Shown: positions 17,168-25,260 of the stretch, piece by piece | Position numbering within the stretch: the stretch's first letter is position 1 | How the letters are laid out: each line of letters begins with the position of its first letter | DNA from: Prevotella amnii DSM 23384 = JCM 14753 | Lineage (GTDB): Bacteria; Bacteroidota; Bacteroidia; Bacteroidales; Bacteroidaceae | Length of the DNA: 44,857 nt | Direction of reading: 5' to 3' | NCBI RefSeq assembly: GCF_000378745.1 | Contig: NZ_KB905282.1 | Location: 1-44,857, forward strand | Notes under the pieces: model-generated | What the model was told of the DNA's origin: nothing | Seen by the model: only the letters and a program-made list of their open reading frames with translations | Database searches by the model: none | Translations under genes and position numbers: made by a program

Positions 17168-18037
17168 ATGAGTATTTTAATAAATAAGAATACACGATTA
17201 ATAGTGCAAGGTATAACAGGTAGAGATGGAAGTTTTCATGCTACCAAGATGAAAGAATATGGTACTAATGTTGTAGGTGGAACTTCACCAGGTAAAGGAG
17301 GGCAAAAGGTTAATGACATACCTGTTTTTAATACTGTAAAAGAAGCCGTAAAAGCAACAAGAGCGAATACTTCTATAATATTTGTTCCTGCAGCATTTGC
17401 GAAGGATGCAATGTTTGAAGCCATCGATGGTGGTATAGAACTTGTTGTTTGTATAACAGAGGGTGTACCTACTTTAGATGCAGTAGCTGCGCAGCGCTAT
17501 GCTAAATTACGTGGAGTTAAGGTTATAGGTCCTAATTGCCCAGGGCTTATTTCTCCAGATGAAAGTATGGTAGGTATTATGCCTACTAATATTTTTAAAA
17601 AGGGTCATACAGGTGTTATTAGTCGTAGTGGTACACTTACTTACGAGGTGGTTTATAATCTTACTCAGGAAGGTTTAGGATTGTCATCAGCCATTGGTGT
17701 AGGTGGCGACCCTGTAGTAGGGCTTTATTTTGAAGATCTTCTTCAGATGTTCCAAGACGATCCTGAAACAGATTCCATTGCGCTTATTGGTGAAATAGGT
17801 GGTGATGCAGAAGAACGTGCTGCTAAATTTATTAAAGAACATGTAACAAAGCCTGTTGCAGTCTTTATATCTGGTCAGCAAGCTCCTCCTGGAAAACAAA
17901 TGGGGCATGCAGGTGCTATTATATCAAGCGGGTCAGGTACGGCTAAAGAAAAAATAGCAGCATTTGAAGCTGTAGGAGTGCCTGTGGCTAAGGAAACTAA
18001 AGAAATACCAATATTATTAAAGAAGCAACTAAGATAA
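17168..18037 (+). CDS. sucD: Succinyl-CoA synthetase, alpha subunit
   Basis: The 289-residue protein has the N-terminal CoA-binding Rossmann domain (QGITGRDGSFH near residue 14; KVIGPNCPGLI near 120) and the phosphohistidine loop GQMGHAGAI, with the active-site His near residue 246. Length and motifs are typical. It is the last gene of the ptb-buk-sucC-sucD unit, which ends in a clean terminator 24 nt after its stop. Confidence 0.96.
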   Translation: MSILINKNTRLIVQGITGRDGSFHATKMKEYGTNVVGGTSPGKGGQKVNDIPVFNTVKEAVKATRANTSIIFVPAAFAKDAMFEAIDGGIELVVCITEGVPTLDAVAAQRYAKLRGVKVIGPNCPGLISPDESMVGIMPTNIFKKGHTGVISRSGTLTYEVVYNLTQEGLGLSSAIGVGGDPVVGLYFEDLLQMFQDDPETDSIALIGEIGGDAEERAAKFIKEHVTKPVAVFISGQQAPPGKQMGHAGAIISSGSGTAKEKIAAFEAVGVPVAKETKEIPILLKKQLR

Positions 18038-18060
18038 GAAAAACTTCTTTTTTGTTTAAA

Positions 18061-18090
18061 GCCCTAACTTGAAAATGTTAGGGCTTTATT
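18061..18090 (+). terminator. Terminator of the ptb-buk-sucCD operon
   Basis: GCCCTAAC (18061-18068), an 8-nt loop and GTTAGGGC (18077-18084) form a perfect 8-bp stem followed by TTTATT. Confidence 0.85.
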
Positions 18091-18365
18091 ATGGCAGAAT
18101 GTTAGCTAATGATAGTATATACGCGAGTTTGGGATAAGAAAGGGGCAGCCGTAAAACCCAGTTGCATCTCCTTTCTCATGCACATAATTTTATAAATATT
18201 TATTATTTTTGTCCCCATGAATACTATCGAACAACTATTAGAGAGAAAAGGATAAGTCGAACAGTATACTTTTTTTCAACTATTTGTTTTAAATGCATAA
18301 AGCACCAATTGATAATAGTTAAGAAGTTTTAATATCTTTAGAATGACATTATTATTTTACATCTA
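18091..18365. other. Intergenic region with an unexplained hairpin and a 12-codon frame
   Basis: No gene is supported here. AGAAAGG (18137-18143) can pair with CCTTTCT (18170-18176), with imperfect extension on the outer side. A -7-like box TATTTTTG lies at 18214-18221, followed at 18227 by a 12-codon frame (MNTIEQLLERKG) that ends in TAA. It may be debris of a lost regulator gene, but this cannot be shown. Confidence 0.35.
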
Positions 18366-18369
18366 AACA

Positions 18370-18400
18370 TTTGATAACTTAACAAAAAACATTACCTTTG
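18370..18400 (+). promoter_or_regulatory. Consensus promoter of rpsF-rpsR-rplI
   Basis: TTTG (18370-18373), a 19-nt gap and TACCTTTG (18393-18400) fit both Bacteroidetes boxes. The leader is about 58 nt and contains ATGCACAAAGC before the rpsF start. It is a good candidate for S6/S18-type autoregulation, but I see no clear S6:S18 binding motif. Confidence 0.7.
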
Positions 18401-18465
18401 CATCGCTTTATGCACAAAGCTAAGGCAAATGTCAAACAAAATATTAATTATTTATTTTAGGTAGT

Positions 18466-18810
18466 ATGAATCAATACGAAACCGTTTTCATTTTAACTCC
18501 CGTTTTATCTGATGATCAGATGAAGGAAACGGTCGCTAAATTCAAAACATTGCTCACCGATAATGGTGCTGAGATTTTGAATGAAGAGGCTTGGGGTCTG
18601 AAAAAGTTAGCTTATAACATTCAGAAAAAATCATCAGGTTTTTATGCTTTATTAGAATTTAAAGCAGAACCTTCAGTTGTTAATACTCTTGAGACAGGTT
18701 TTCGCCGCGATGAGAGAGTTATTCGTTACATTACCGTTAAGCAAGATAAATATTCTGCAGCATATGCAGAAAAACGTCGTGCTAAGTGGTTAGCTAAAAA
18801 GGAGGCTTAA
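18466..18810 (+). CDS. rpsF: Ribosomal protein S6
   Basis: The 114-residue protein opens [12 protein letters not shown] and has the alpha-beta-beta-alpha S6 fold with [17 protein letters not shown] and [13 protein letters not shown]. It binds with S18 to the platform of the 30S subunit. It is the first gene of the conserved rpsF-rpsR-rplI cluster, transcribed from the consensus promoter at 18370-18400, with rpsR starting 3 nt after its stop. Confidence 0.98.
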   Translation: MNQYETVFILTPVLSDDQMKETVAKFKTLLTDNGAEILNEEAWGLKKLAYNIQKKSSGFYALLEFKAEPSVVNTLETGFRRDERVIRYITVKQDKYSAAYAEKRRAKWLAKKEA

Positions 18811-18813
18811 TTT

Positions 18814-19083
18814 ATGGCAGAGCAAAAAACAGAAATTCGTTACTTGACAGCTCCTTCTATTGACACAAAGAAGAAGAAATATTGTCGTTTTAAGAAAAGT
18901 GGTATTAAGTATATCGATTACAAGGATCCTAATTTCCTTAAGAAATTCTTAAACGAGCAAGGTAAAATACTTCCACGTCGTATTACTGGAACTTCATTGA
19001 AGTATCAGCGTCGTGTAGCACAAGCTGTAAAGCGTGCTCGTCAGATAGCACTTCTTCCATATGTAACCGATTTGATGAAATAA
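18814..19083 (+). CDS. rpsR: Ribosomal protein S18
   Basis: The 89-residue protein has the S18 core, with [38 protein letters not shown] and the [10 protein letters not shown] end. An AAGGAG run lies just inside the rpsF 3' end (18799-18804), so translation is probably coupled. Of the Cys positions known from some S18 proteins, only YCRF (residue 24) remains. Confidence 0.98.
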   Translation: MAEQKTEIRYLTAPSIDTKKKKYCRFKKSGIKYIDYKDPNFLKKFLNEQGKILPRRITGTSLKYQRRVAQAVKRARQIALLPYVTDLMK

Positions 19084-19099
19084 AAGAGGAGGGCAATAG

Positions 19100-19624
19100 A
19101 TGGAAATTATATTAAAAGAAGATATTATTGGTCTTGGATACAAGAACGATATAGTTAATGTAAAAGGTGGTTATGGCCGCAACTATCTTATTCCAACAGG
19201 TAAGGGTGTAGTTGCTTCAGTTTCTGCAAAGAAACAATTAGCAGAGGATTTAAAGCAACAAGCTGCTAAGCTTGCAGCTTATAAGGCTGAAGCTCAGAAA
19301 AGAGCAGCTCAGCTTGAGGGTGTTGTACTTACTATAGTTGCAAAAGTATCTGCAACAGGCGTAACTTATGGGTCTGTAAATACAGCTACAGTAGCAGAAG
19401 AGCTATTAAAGCAAGGTATTGAAATAGATCGTAAGATTATTACAATGCGTGATATAAAGAAGGTAGGTACTTCTGAGGCTACTGTTCACTTTCACAAAGA
19501 GGTAGAGGTAAAGATTCCTGTAACTGTTGTTGCAGAAAATCAGCAAAATCCTGTTGCTGCAGAAGAAAAATCTGAAGAGCTTGTAGCTGATACTGCTTCT
19601 GATACAGTCGCAGATAAGAAGTAA
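19100..19624 (+). CDS. rplI: Ribosomal protein L9
   Basis: The 174-residue protein has the N-terminal L9 domain (MEIILKEDIIGLGYKNDIV, then GGYGRNYLIPTGKGV), the connecting long helix and the C-terminal RNA-binding domain. An acidic low-complexity tail of about 25 residues is typical of Bacteroidetes L9. A clear Shine-Dalgarno sequence (GAGGAGGG at 19085-19092) precedes the ATG, which is unusual in this window. The terminator at 19663-19698 closes the operon. Confidence 0.97.
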   Translation: MEIILKEDIIGLGYKNDIVNVKGGYGRNYLIPTGKGVVASVSAKKQLAEDLKQQAAKLAAYKAEAQKRAAQLEGVVLTIVAKVSATGVTYGSVNTATVAEELLKQGIEIDRKIITMRDIKKVGTSEATVHFHKEVEVKIPVTVVAENQQNPVAAEEKSEELVADTASDTVADKK

Positions 19625-19662
19625 ATAAATTAGTTGCAAAGCAAGTCAGTAAATATTTTGTT

Positions 19663-19698
19663 AGTCCCTTTCACTCCGTGGTGATAGGGACTTTTATG
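19663..19698 (+). terminator. Terminator of rpsF-rpsR-rplI
   Basis: AGTCCC pairs with GGGACT and inner TCAC with GTGA (19663-19692), followed by TTTTAT. Confidence 0.8.
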
Positions 19699-19737
19699 TT
19701 TTTGTTAAGTTTATTTTATATATCAAGATTCATGTAA

Positions 19738-20811
19738 ATGAAACGAATAGTTCTTACAGGTGGTCCATGTGCTGGAAAAACCACAGCTTTAGTAAAAGTA
19801 ATAGAACATTTTTCAAGTATTGGTTATAAGGTTTTTGTTATCCCTGAGGTTCCAACTCTTTTTAGCCAAGCTGGTATGGATTACCTTACTAAAAACAAGC
19901 ATTTCTTTTTTGAAGGCGAAAAGGCCACACTCGATACTCAAATAGCCTTAGAAGATCATTTTAGTCGTATAGCAAAAACTATAAAAAAACCTACTATCAT
20001 TGTTTGCGATAGAGGTACAATGGATATTTCTGCTTATATGAATAATGAAATGTGGCAAGAAATTATATCGGGCTTAGGAATAACTTCAGATACTCTTAGG
20101 TCTCGTTATGATGCAGTTTTACATCTTGTAAGTGCTGCAGATGGAGCTGAACAATTTTATACTACGGCTAATAATAGTGAGCGTACTGAAGGTATAGAGC
20201 TTGCTCGAAAATTAGATAAGAAAGTTATTCAAGCATGGTCTGAGCATCCTCATTTACGTGTGATAAATAATCATGAAGACTTTGATACAAAGATAAATAG
20301 GGTATTACAAGAAATATCCAGTGTCCTTGAGATACCTCAACAGGTAATTGAAGAACGAAAATACATTGTACGTACTTTAAGCGATATACCAGAAGCAATT
20401 GAAAGCGAAATATATCAAACCTACCTTACCTCCGAACCACGAAGTGAAGTACGGTTACGCAGACGCACCTTAAATGGTATTTCCATTAACGTTAGAACTA
20501 CAAAAAAAATATTGCCTACAGGCGAGCAAGTACAAACCGAGCGTCAAATAGATAATAATCTTTATGAATCGCTAATGCGCCAAGCAGATCCTTATCGTAA
20601 GACTATACATAAAATAAGGAAAACCTTTATTTGGAAAGGACAGTTTTTCGAATTAGATACCTATTTAGATGATAATGAAAATTTACAGATACTAGAAACA
20701 AAAGGTATTGTAGATCACGAAAAAGTAAAGTTTCCTCCTTTTATAAAAGTAGTTAAAGATATTACAGGAAAGACGGAATATTATAACTATAATCTTGCAT
20801 TAACAAAATAG
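19738..20811 (+). CDS. AAA-type ATPase fused to a CYTH-like domain
   Basis: The 357-residue protein has two parts. Residues 1-190 form a P-loop kinase/ATPase with Walker A GGPCAGKT (8-15), a lid region and VCDRGTMDIS near 90, related to NadR-like and AAA_28 domains. Residues about 215-350 look like a CYTH/triphosphate-tunnel domain, with the E-x-R-x-R run SEVRLRRR near 235 and paired Lys/Arg strands to LETKGIVDHEKVKFPPF. The same domain pairing is known from the eukaryotic TTD14 type. The substrate is unknown; nucleotide, polyphosphate or lipid phosphate ligands are all possible. It is a single gene of core, AT-rich composition and the last before the accessory island. Confidence 0.7.
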   Translation: MKRIVLTGGPCAGKTTALVKVIEHFSSIGYKVFVIPEVPTLFSQAGMDYLTKNKHFFFEGEKATLDTQIALEDHFSRIAKTIKKPTIIVCDRGTMDISAYMNNEMWQEIISGLGITSDTLRSRYDAVLHLVSAADGAEQFYTTANNSERTEGIELARKLDKKVIQAWSEHPHLRVINNHEDFDTKINRVLQEISSVLEIPQQVIEERKYIVRTLSDIPEAIESEIYQTYLTSEPRSEVRLRRRTLNGISINVRTTKKILPTGEQVQTERQIDNNLYESLMRQADPYRKTIHKIRKTFIWKGQFFELDTYLDDNENLQILETKGIVDHEKVKFPPFIKVVKDITGKTEYYNYNLALTK

Positions 20812-20980
20812 TTCGATCTCAATAAAATAAAATACTTTATTTACATAGTTTGAGTATAATAAGATAAAAAAAATAGATTAATAGTCATAATATGTTTTAC
20901 TACTGTAAAAGATATGCTTAAAAAGTTTTATTTTAATATTTCTAACTATTATAATTATCATAAATATATTATTCTATTAA

Positions 20981-21122
20981 TTATTGCTGTCCGGTAAAAT
21001 GACTATATTTGCTTATGGTTATATATTTTTAACAAAACAAAGATAACCAAAAGGGCTGATACTTTGTGAGAAGTGTCAGCCCTAAATTTGTATCTTACCC
21101 AAAAGTTTTGTGGATAGTAATT
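20981..21122. repeat. IS remnant of about 140 bp, left border of the island
   Basis: The sequence starts with TTATTGCTGTCCGGTAAAA (20981-20999) and ends with TTTTGTGGATAGTAA (to 21120), imperfect inverted ends related to the CTGTCCGCTAAA terminus of the element at 35834-36435. The last 80 bp (21038-21120) are almost identical to 36350-36432 in the same orientation. That part includes the hairpin GGGCTGATAC/GTGTCAGCCC at 21053-21082. No coding sequence remains. It is best read as a MITE-like deletion derivative or solo end of that IS family. Confidence 0.75.
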
Positions 21123-21191
21123 ATTCAATTTAAAGAATCATTTATCCATTAAAAAGTTATTGTATGCTAATGATAGTCCAATTATAATTAT

Positions 21192-21199
21192 TAAATTTG
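21192..21199 (+). promoter_or_regulatory. -7 box of the XRE-helicase genes
   Basis: TAAATTTG matches TAnnTTTG. The ATG at 21225 lies about 20 nt after the expected start of transcription. Confidence 0.5.
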
Positions 21200-21251
21200 C
21201 ATAAAACGCAATGAAAATGATAAAATGTAAGACTTCAATCGTATAAAAGTA

Positions 21252-21440
21252 GTGTTAGCAGAGAAGAAAAGAACCAATAAAAGGTTGGCAGAACAATTAG
21301 GTAAAGACCCTGCAACTGTTTCAAAATGGTGTACCAATGTTTCTCAACCTGACCTTGCGACATTGAATAGGATTGCAGCAGAGCTCGATGTTGATGTCCG
21401 AGATTTAATCACACTTTCAAAGTCTTCAACATGGAGATAA
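21252..21440 (+). CDS. XRE-family regulator of the restriction locus, start codon damaged
   Basis: The 62-residue frame is a single helix-turn-helix domain (KRLAEQLGKDPATVSKWCTN, then LNRIAAELDVDVRDLI). Small XRE proteins of this kind often lead Bacteroidales restriction loci and probably control their expression. The start is odd. Homologues as I remember them begin with a few residues before RIKVVLAEKK. In this frame the codons DFNRIKV are present upstream (21231-21251), but the only in-frame ATG (21225) is followed at once by TAA (21228-21230). Either codon 2 has mutated to a stop and a GTG at 21252 is used, or the gene is dead. The 3' end overlaps the helicase start by 10 nt. Confidence 0.65.
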   Translation: MLAEKKRTNKRLAEQLGKDPATVSKWCTNVSQPDLATLNRIAAELDVDVRDLITLSKSSTWR

Positions 21441-23074
21441 TAGATAATGTTCATAAAACTTGGCGCGATGACTTTGCCCTGACCATCAAACAGGGCAGTA
21501 AGTTGTCTATTGCCGCGTCGTGTTTCTCTATCTATGCCTACCAAGAGTTAAAAAAGGTCTTGGAGGGCATAGATGAGTTGCGTTTTATATTCACATCCCC
21601 CACCTTTGTAACTGAAAAGGCTGACAAGCAGAAACGTGAGTTCTATATTCCGCGCATAAATCGTGAACGCAGTTTGACGGGTAGTGAGTTTGAAGTGAAA
21701 CTTCGTAATGAGCTCACTCAACGTGCCATTGCCAAGGAGTGTGCTGAATGGATACGCAGGAAAGTGTTGTTCAAGTCTAACCGAACAGGCGAGAATATGG
21801 CGGGGTTCGGCTTGGTTGACGATACGGCATACGCACCCATCGGTGGCTTTACCACGGTAGAGTTGGGCAGTGACCGAGGCGACAATGCCTATATGATGAT
21901 CAATAAGTTGGAAGCCCCAATCTCTCAAAATTATCTGCAGCTCTTCAATCAGCTTTGGAATGATGAGAAGCGTTTGCAAGACGTAACCGATGAGGTGGTA
22001 GAAAGCATCTCCAACGCTTACAAGGAGAATGCACCTGAGTTCATTTATTTTATCACGCTTTATAACATCTTCCGTGAGTTTCTCGACGACTTGTCCGAAG
22101 ATGTGTTGCCCAATGAGGCTACAGGCTTTAAGGACACGCTGATTTGGAAGAAACTTTATAACTTCCAAAAAGATGCTGCTCTTGCCATTATCAATAAGTT
22201 GGAAAAATATAATGGTTGTATCTTAGCAGATAGTGTTGGATTGGGTAAAACCTTTACGGCGCTGAGCGTGATTAAATATTATGAGAATCGAAATAAATCA
22301 GTGTTGGTACTCTGTCCTAAAAAGCTATACGACAACTGGGCAACTTATCGCAGCAACTATATCAATAATCCGCTGGCTGGCGACCGTTTGCGCTATGATG
22401 TTCTTTTTCATACAGATTTGGGGCGTACTCACGGCGAGAGTAATGGACTCGATTTAGAGAAAATCAACTGGAGCAATTACGACCTTGTCGTGATTGACGA
22501 AAGCCACAACTTCCGTAATGGTGGCAAGGTAACAACTGACGAAAACGACGAGAACCCAAGAGAAAATCGTTATCTATACTTATTAAACGAAGTTATCCGT
22601 AAAGGAGTGAAGACCAAAGTACTAATGCTCTCTGCCACCCCCGTAAACAACCGCTTCAACGATCTTAAAAATCAGTTACAGTTAGCATACGAAGGCAAAG
22701 CAGAGCGTTTTGATAAACTTCTTAATACCACTAATTCTATTGATGATATTTTCCGTCAAGCGCAGTTGGTTTATAATCGCTGGAGCAAGTTGCCAGAGAT
22801 AGAGCGCACCACAGAGAGACTCTTGTCTGAATTGAGCTTCGACTTCTTTGAGGTACTTGATAGCGTAACCATTGCTCGCTCACGCCGACATATTGAGCAG
22901 TACTACGATACTGCCGATATAGGCTCTTTTCCCGAACGGCTGCCCGTCATATCGCAACGTCCACACCTCACCGACCTTGATGGGGCAATATCATATAACG
23001 AGATTTTTGAACAGATCAATAATCTGAATCTTGCAATATACACACCTTCTGATTTTATCTTGAGTAGCACATAA
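21431..23074 (+). pseudogene. SNF2-like DEAD/DEAH helicase, C-terminally truncated
   Basis: 547 residues are open from ATG 21431 to TAA 23072-23074. A phospholipase-D-like N-terminal region (about 1-230) is followed by the first RecA lobe: motif I DSVGLGKT near 267, motif II VIDESHNF near 354, motif III MLSATPVNN near 398. The frame stops soon after IARSRRHIEQYY and NLNLAIYTPSDF. Related Bacteroidales proteins, from memory, continue for about 500 more residues with the second lobe. Motifs IV-VI, including the arginine finger, are therefore absent and ATP-driven translocation is unlikely. A DUF4391 gene that I recall between such helicases and mod is also missing, so one deletion may have removed both. 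The remaining protein could still be made. Confidence 0.75.
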
Positions 23075-23274
23075 AAGACTTATATTCATTGCGGATATTC
23101 GCTTTCCAAACATCTGTCAGTCAATGAGTTATAAAAGCACATGTTTTACCCTCTAAAACATCACCTTTTACCCTCTAAAACATCAACTTTTGCAGACTAA
23201 AAGCATACCTTTTACTAAGAGATATCTAAGCGTTAGCTTAACAACCATAATAATTACAAAATAAAAAATAAGAT
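23075..23274. repeat. 22-bp palindromic repeat array upstream of mod
   Basis: The unit TTTTACCCTCTAAAACATCA occurs at 23144-23163 and again at 23166-23185, period 22. Degenerate units follow (CTTTTGCAGACTAAAAG from 23188, then CTTTTACTAAG). Each unit is itself a small inverted repeat, TTTTA-n5-TAAAA. The array is intergenic, directly after the broken helicase end and before mod. It could bind a regulator, act as an extragenic repeat family, or mark the deletion joint. No gene lies in the region. Confidence 0.6.
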
Positions 23275-25254
23275 ATGATGAAGCCTATCAGAATAGAAAG
23301 AACATCTGCCAATGGTAGCAAACTCAACCTTGAAGCACTCTACCAGATTGCCCCCTCGTGCTTTACCGAAGAGAAAGACGAAAAGACGGGTACTGTCAAG
23401 CATGTCGTGAATTTTAAGACCCTGCGCCAAATTCTTGGCGACGACGCTGTGGAAGACAGCGAGGAGATGTATCAGTTTACATGGCCAGGCAAGCAGGCTG
23501 CACGGTACGAGGCAGCCACACCCATTGCCGACACGCTAAGACCGGTAACCGAAGACTCTGTGGATTGGGACACAACGGAAAACCTCTACATAGAGGGCGA
23601 CAACCTGCGTGTGCTCAAGCTCTTGCAGAAGAGTTATATGGGCAAGGTGAAGATGATATACATCGACCCTCCTTATAACACTGGTAACGACTTTGTGTAC
23701 CATGACGACTTTAAGACCTCTCTTGCCGACGAAGAGCTTGCTGCTGGTAATATCGACGAAGAGGGGCTGCGCTATCGCAAGAATCTTGATGGCAATGGAC
23801 GCTTCCACTCCGACTGGTGCTCAATGATGTATAGCCGCCTGCTCGTGGCTCGCTCGCTGCTAACGGAAGATGGGGTTATCTTTATTTCTATTGATGACCA
23901 CGAAGTGCATAACCTCCGCAAGATTTGTGATGAGGTGCTTGGGGCGGGGAATTTTGTAGCGGAGTTTGTTTGGGTTAATTCTTTACGTAATGAGTTAGAA
24001 GAGGATACTAAATTTGCAGGTGCTAACCTTGGTAAATTGAAAAAGTCTCATGAATATGTTCTTGCATATAAAAAAAATAATTACTCAATTAATTTAGACC
24101 GCGGAGAAACCTTATATATAGATAAACTTATAACCAATGGAGGCAATAATATATCTCAATGTTTAATAAAGAAGGGTGTACGTTGTGTTGAGAACATTAC
24201 TAAGACAATTACAGGACATGTAGGCGGAACAAAAGATTACTATAATATTCTTTCGGAAGAAGGAATGTTAATAGTCGATGGTGTCTTACAAAATGATGTT
24301 CTTATTGAAGGACCTTTGCGTAATCCTATTACTTTATCAAGATACTTTGCTGGTGAAGAAGTAATTGATCGAAAGGGACAACGCCTCATAGAAGTTTATC
24401 TTTCTACATCTGGGATGCTACATACAAGAAAGGAGCGTGCAGGGAATACACCTGCATCAGTTCTTGTAGGGAAAGGAACAACAAAGAGAGGGACACTTTT
24501 GTTGGAAGAGATTTTAGGTGGCAAGTTCTTTGATTATGTAAAACCAATTGAGCTTCTAAAATATTTAGTAGACAAAGTAGAGGACAAAAAAGCCCTTATC
24601 CTCGACTTCTTCTCTGGCTCTGCCACAACGGCGCATGCAGTGATGAAGCTAAATGCAGAGGACGGTGGTAAGCGTAAGTACATCTGTGTGCAGCTTGCCG
24701 AAGAAACGCCCGAACAGAGCGAAGCTCGAAAGGCAGGCTATAAGAATATTTGTGAGATAGGGAAGGAGCGTATCCGCCGTGCGGGAAAGAAGATAAAAGA
24801 AGAAACGCCACTATCCACACAACACCTTGACACTGGCTTTCGTGTGTTCCGCCTTGATGGCAGCAACTATGAGGACGTAACGAAGCAACCCGGAGAATAC
24901 GACCAGCGGACGCTCGACCTCTTTGCCAACAACATAAAAGCCGACCGCACCGACCTCGACCTTCTCTTTGGGGCTATGCTCTCATGGGGCGTGCAGCTAT
25001 CTCTGCCCATGACTACCGAAGAGGTGGACGGCTGCAAGATATACACCGTAGACGATGGCGGCTTGGTGGCTTGCTTTGCAGAGAACATCACCGAGAATGT
25101 GGCAAAGGCTATGGCTGACAAGCTACCCGTGCGCGTACTCTTCCGCGACAGCTGCTTCGGCGAGGACAAAACCAAAATAAACATCTTTGAGCTATTCAAG
25201 CAGAAATTAAACTGGGACGATAAAGAGGCAAAAGAGAATATCAGAGTGGTTTGA
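23275..25254 (+). CDS. mod: Type III DNA methyltransferase (Mod)
   Basis: The 659-residue protein is a beta-class amino-methyltransferase. Motif IV DPPYNTGNDF near residue 132 comes before motif I LDFFSGSATTAHAV near 443. The target-recognition region lies between (about 220-440), as in type III Mod subunits, and a C-terminal helicase-contact part follows. It methylates adenine on one strand of an asymmetric site and, in a Mod2Res complex, directs cleavage. The gene sits in a tight row with rhuM (6 nt) and res. The recognition region (about 23940-24590) is visibly more AT-rich than its flanks, which suggests a swapped specificity domain. No simple-sequence repeat that could cause phase variation is seen in the 5' part. 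Confidence 0.92.
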   Translation: MMKPIRIERTSANGSKLNLEALYQIAPSCFTEEKDEKTGTVKHVVNFKTLRQILGDDAVEDSEEMYQFTWPGKQAARYEAATPIADTLRPVTEDSVDWDTTENLYIEGDNLRVLKLLQKSYMGKVKMIYIDPPYNTGNDFVYHDDFKTSLADEELAAGNIDEEGLRYRKNLDGNGRFHSDWCSMMYSRLLVARSLLTEDGVIFISIDDHEVHNLRKICDEVLGAGNFVAEFVWVNSLRNELEEDTKFAGANLGKLKKSHEYVLAYKKNNYSINLDRGETLYIDKLITNGGNNISQCLIKKGVRCVENITKTITGHVGGTKDYYNILSEEGMLIVDGVLQNDVLIEGPLRNPITLSRYFAGEEVIDRKGQRLIEVYLSTSGMLHTRKERAGNTPASVLVGKGTTKRGTLLLEEILGGKFFDYVKPIELLKYLVDKVEDKKALILDFFSGSATTAHAVMKLNAEDGGKRKYICVQLAEETPEQSEARKAGYKNICEIGKERIRRAGKKIKEETPLSTQHLDTGFRVFRLDGSNYEDVTKQPGEYDQRTLDLFANNIKADRTDLDLLFGAMLSWGVQLSLPMTTEEVDGCKIYTVDDGGLVACFAENITENVAKAMADKLPVRVLFRDSCFGEDKTKINIFELFKQKLNWDDKEAKENIRVV

Positions 25255-25260
25255 TTGGCT

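Noticed and set aside
18227..18265. 12-codon frame MNTIEQLLERKG upstream of rpsF as a real peptide gene or MarR remnant
   Set aside because: Too short, and no further readable homology follows the stop except a few residues in frame; not enough to call a gene.
23275..23700. Phase-variable repeat tract in mod
   Set aside because: Many type III mod genes carry tetra- or pentanucleotide repeats in the 5' part; I looked and see none here.
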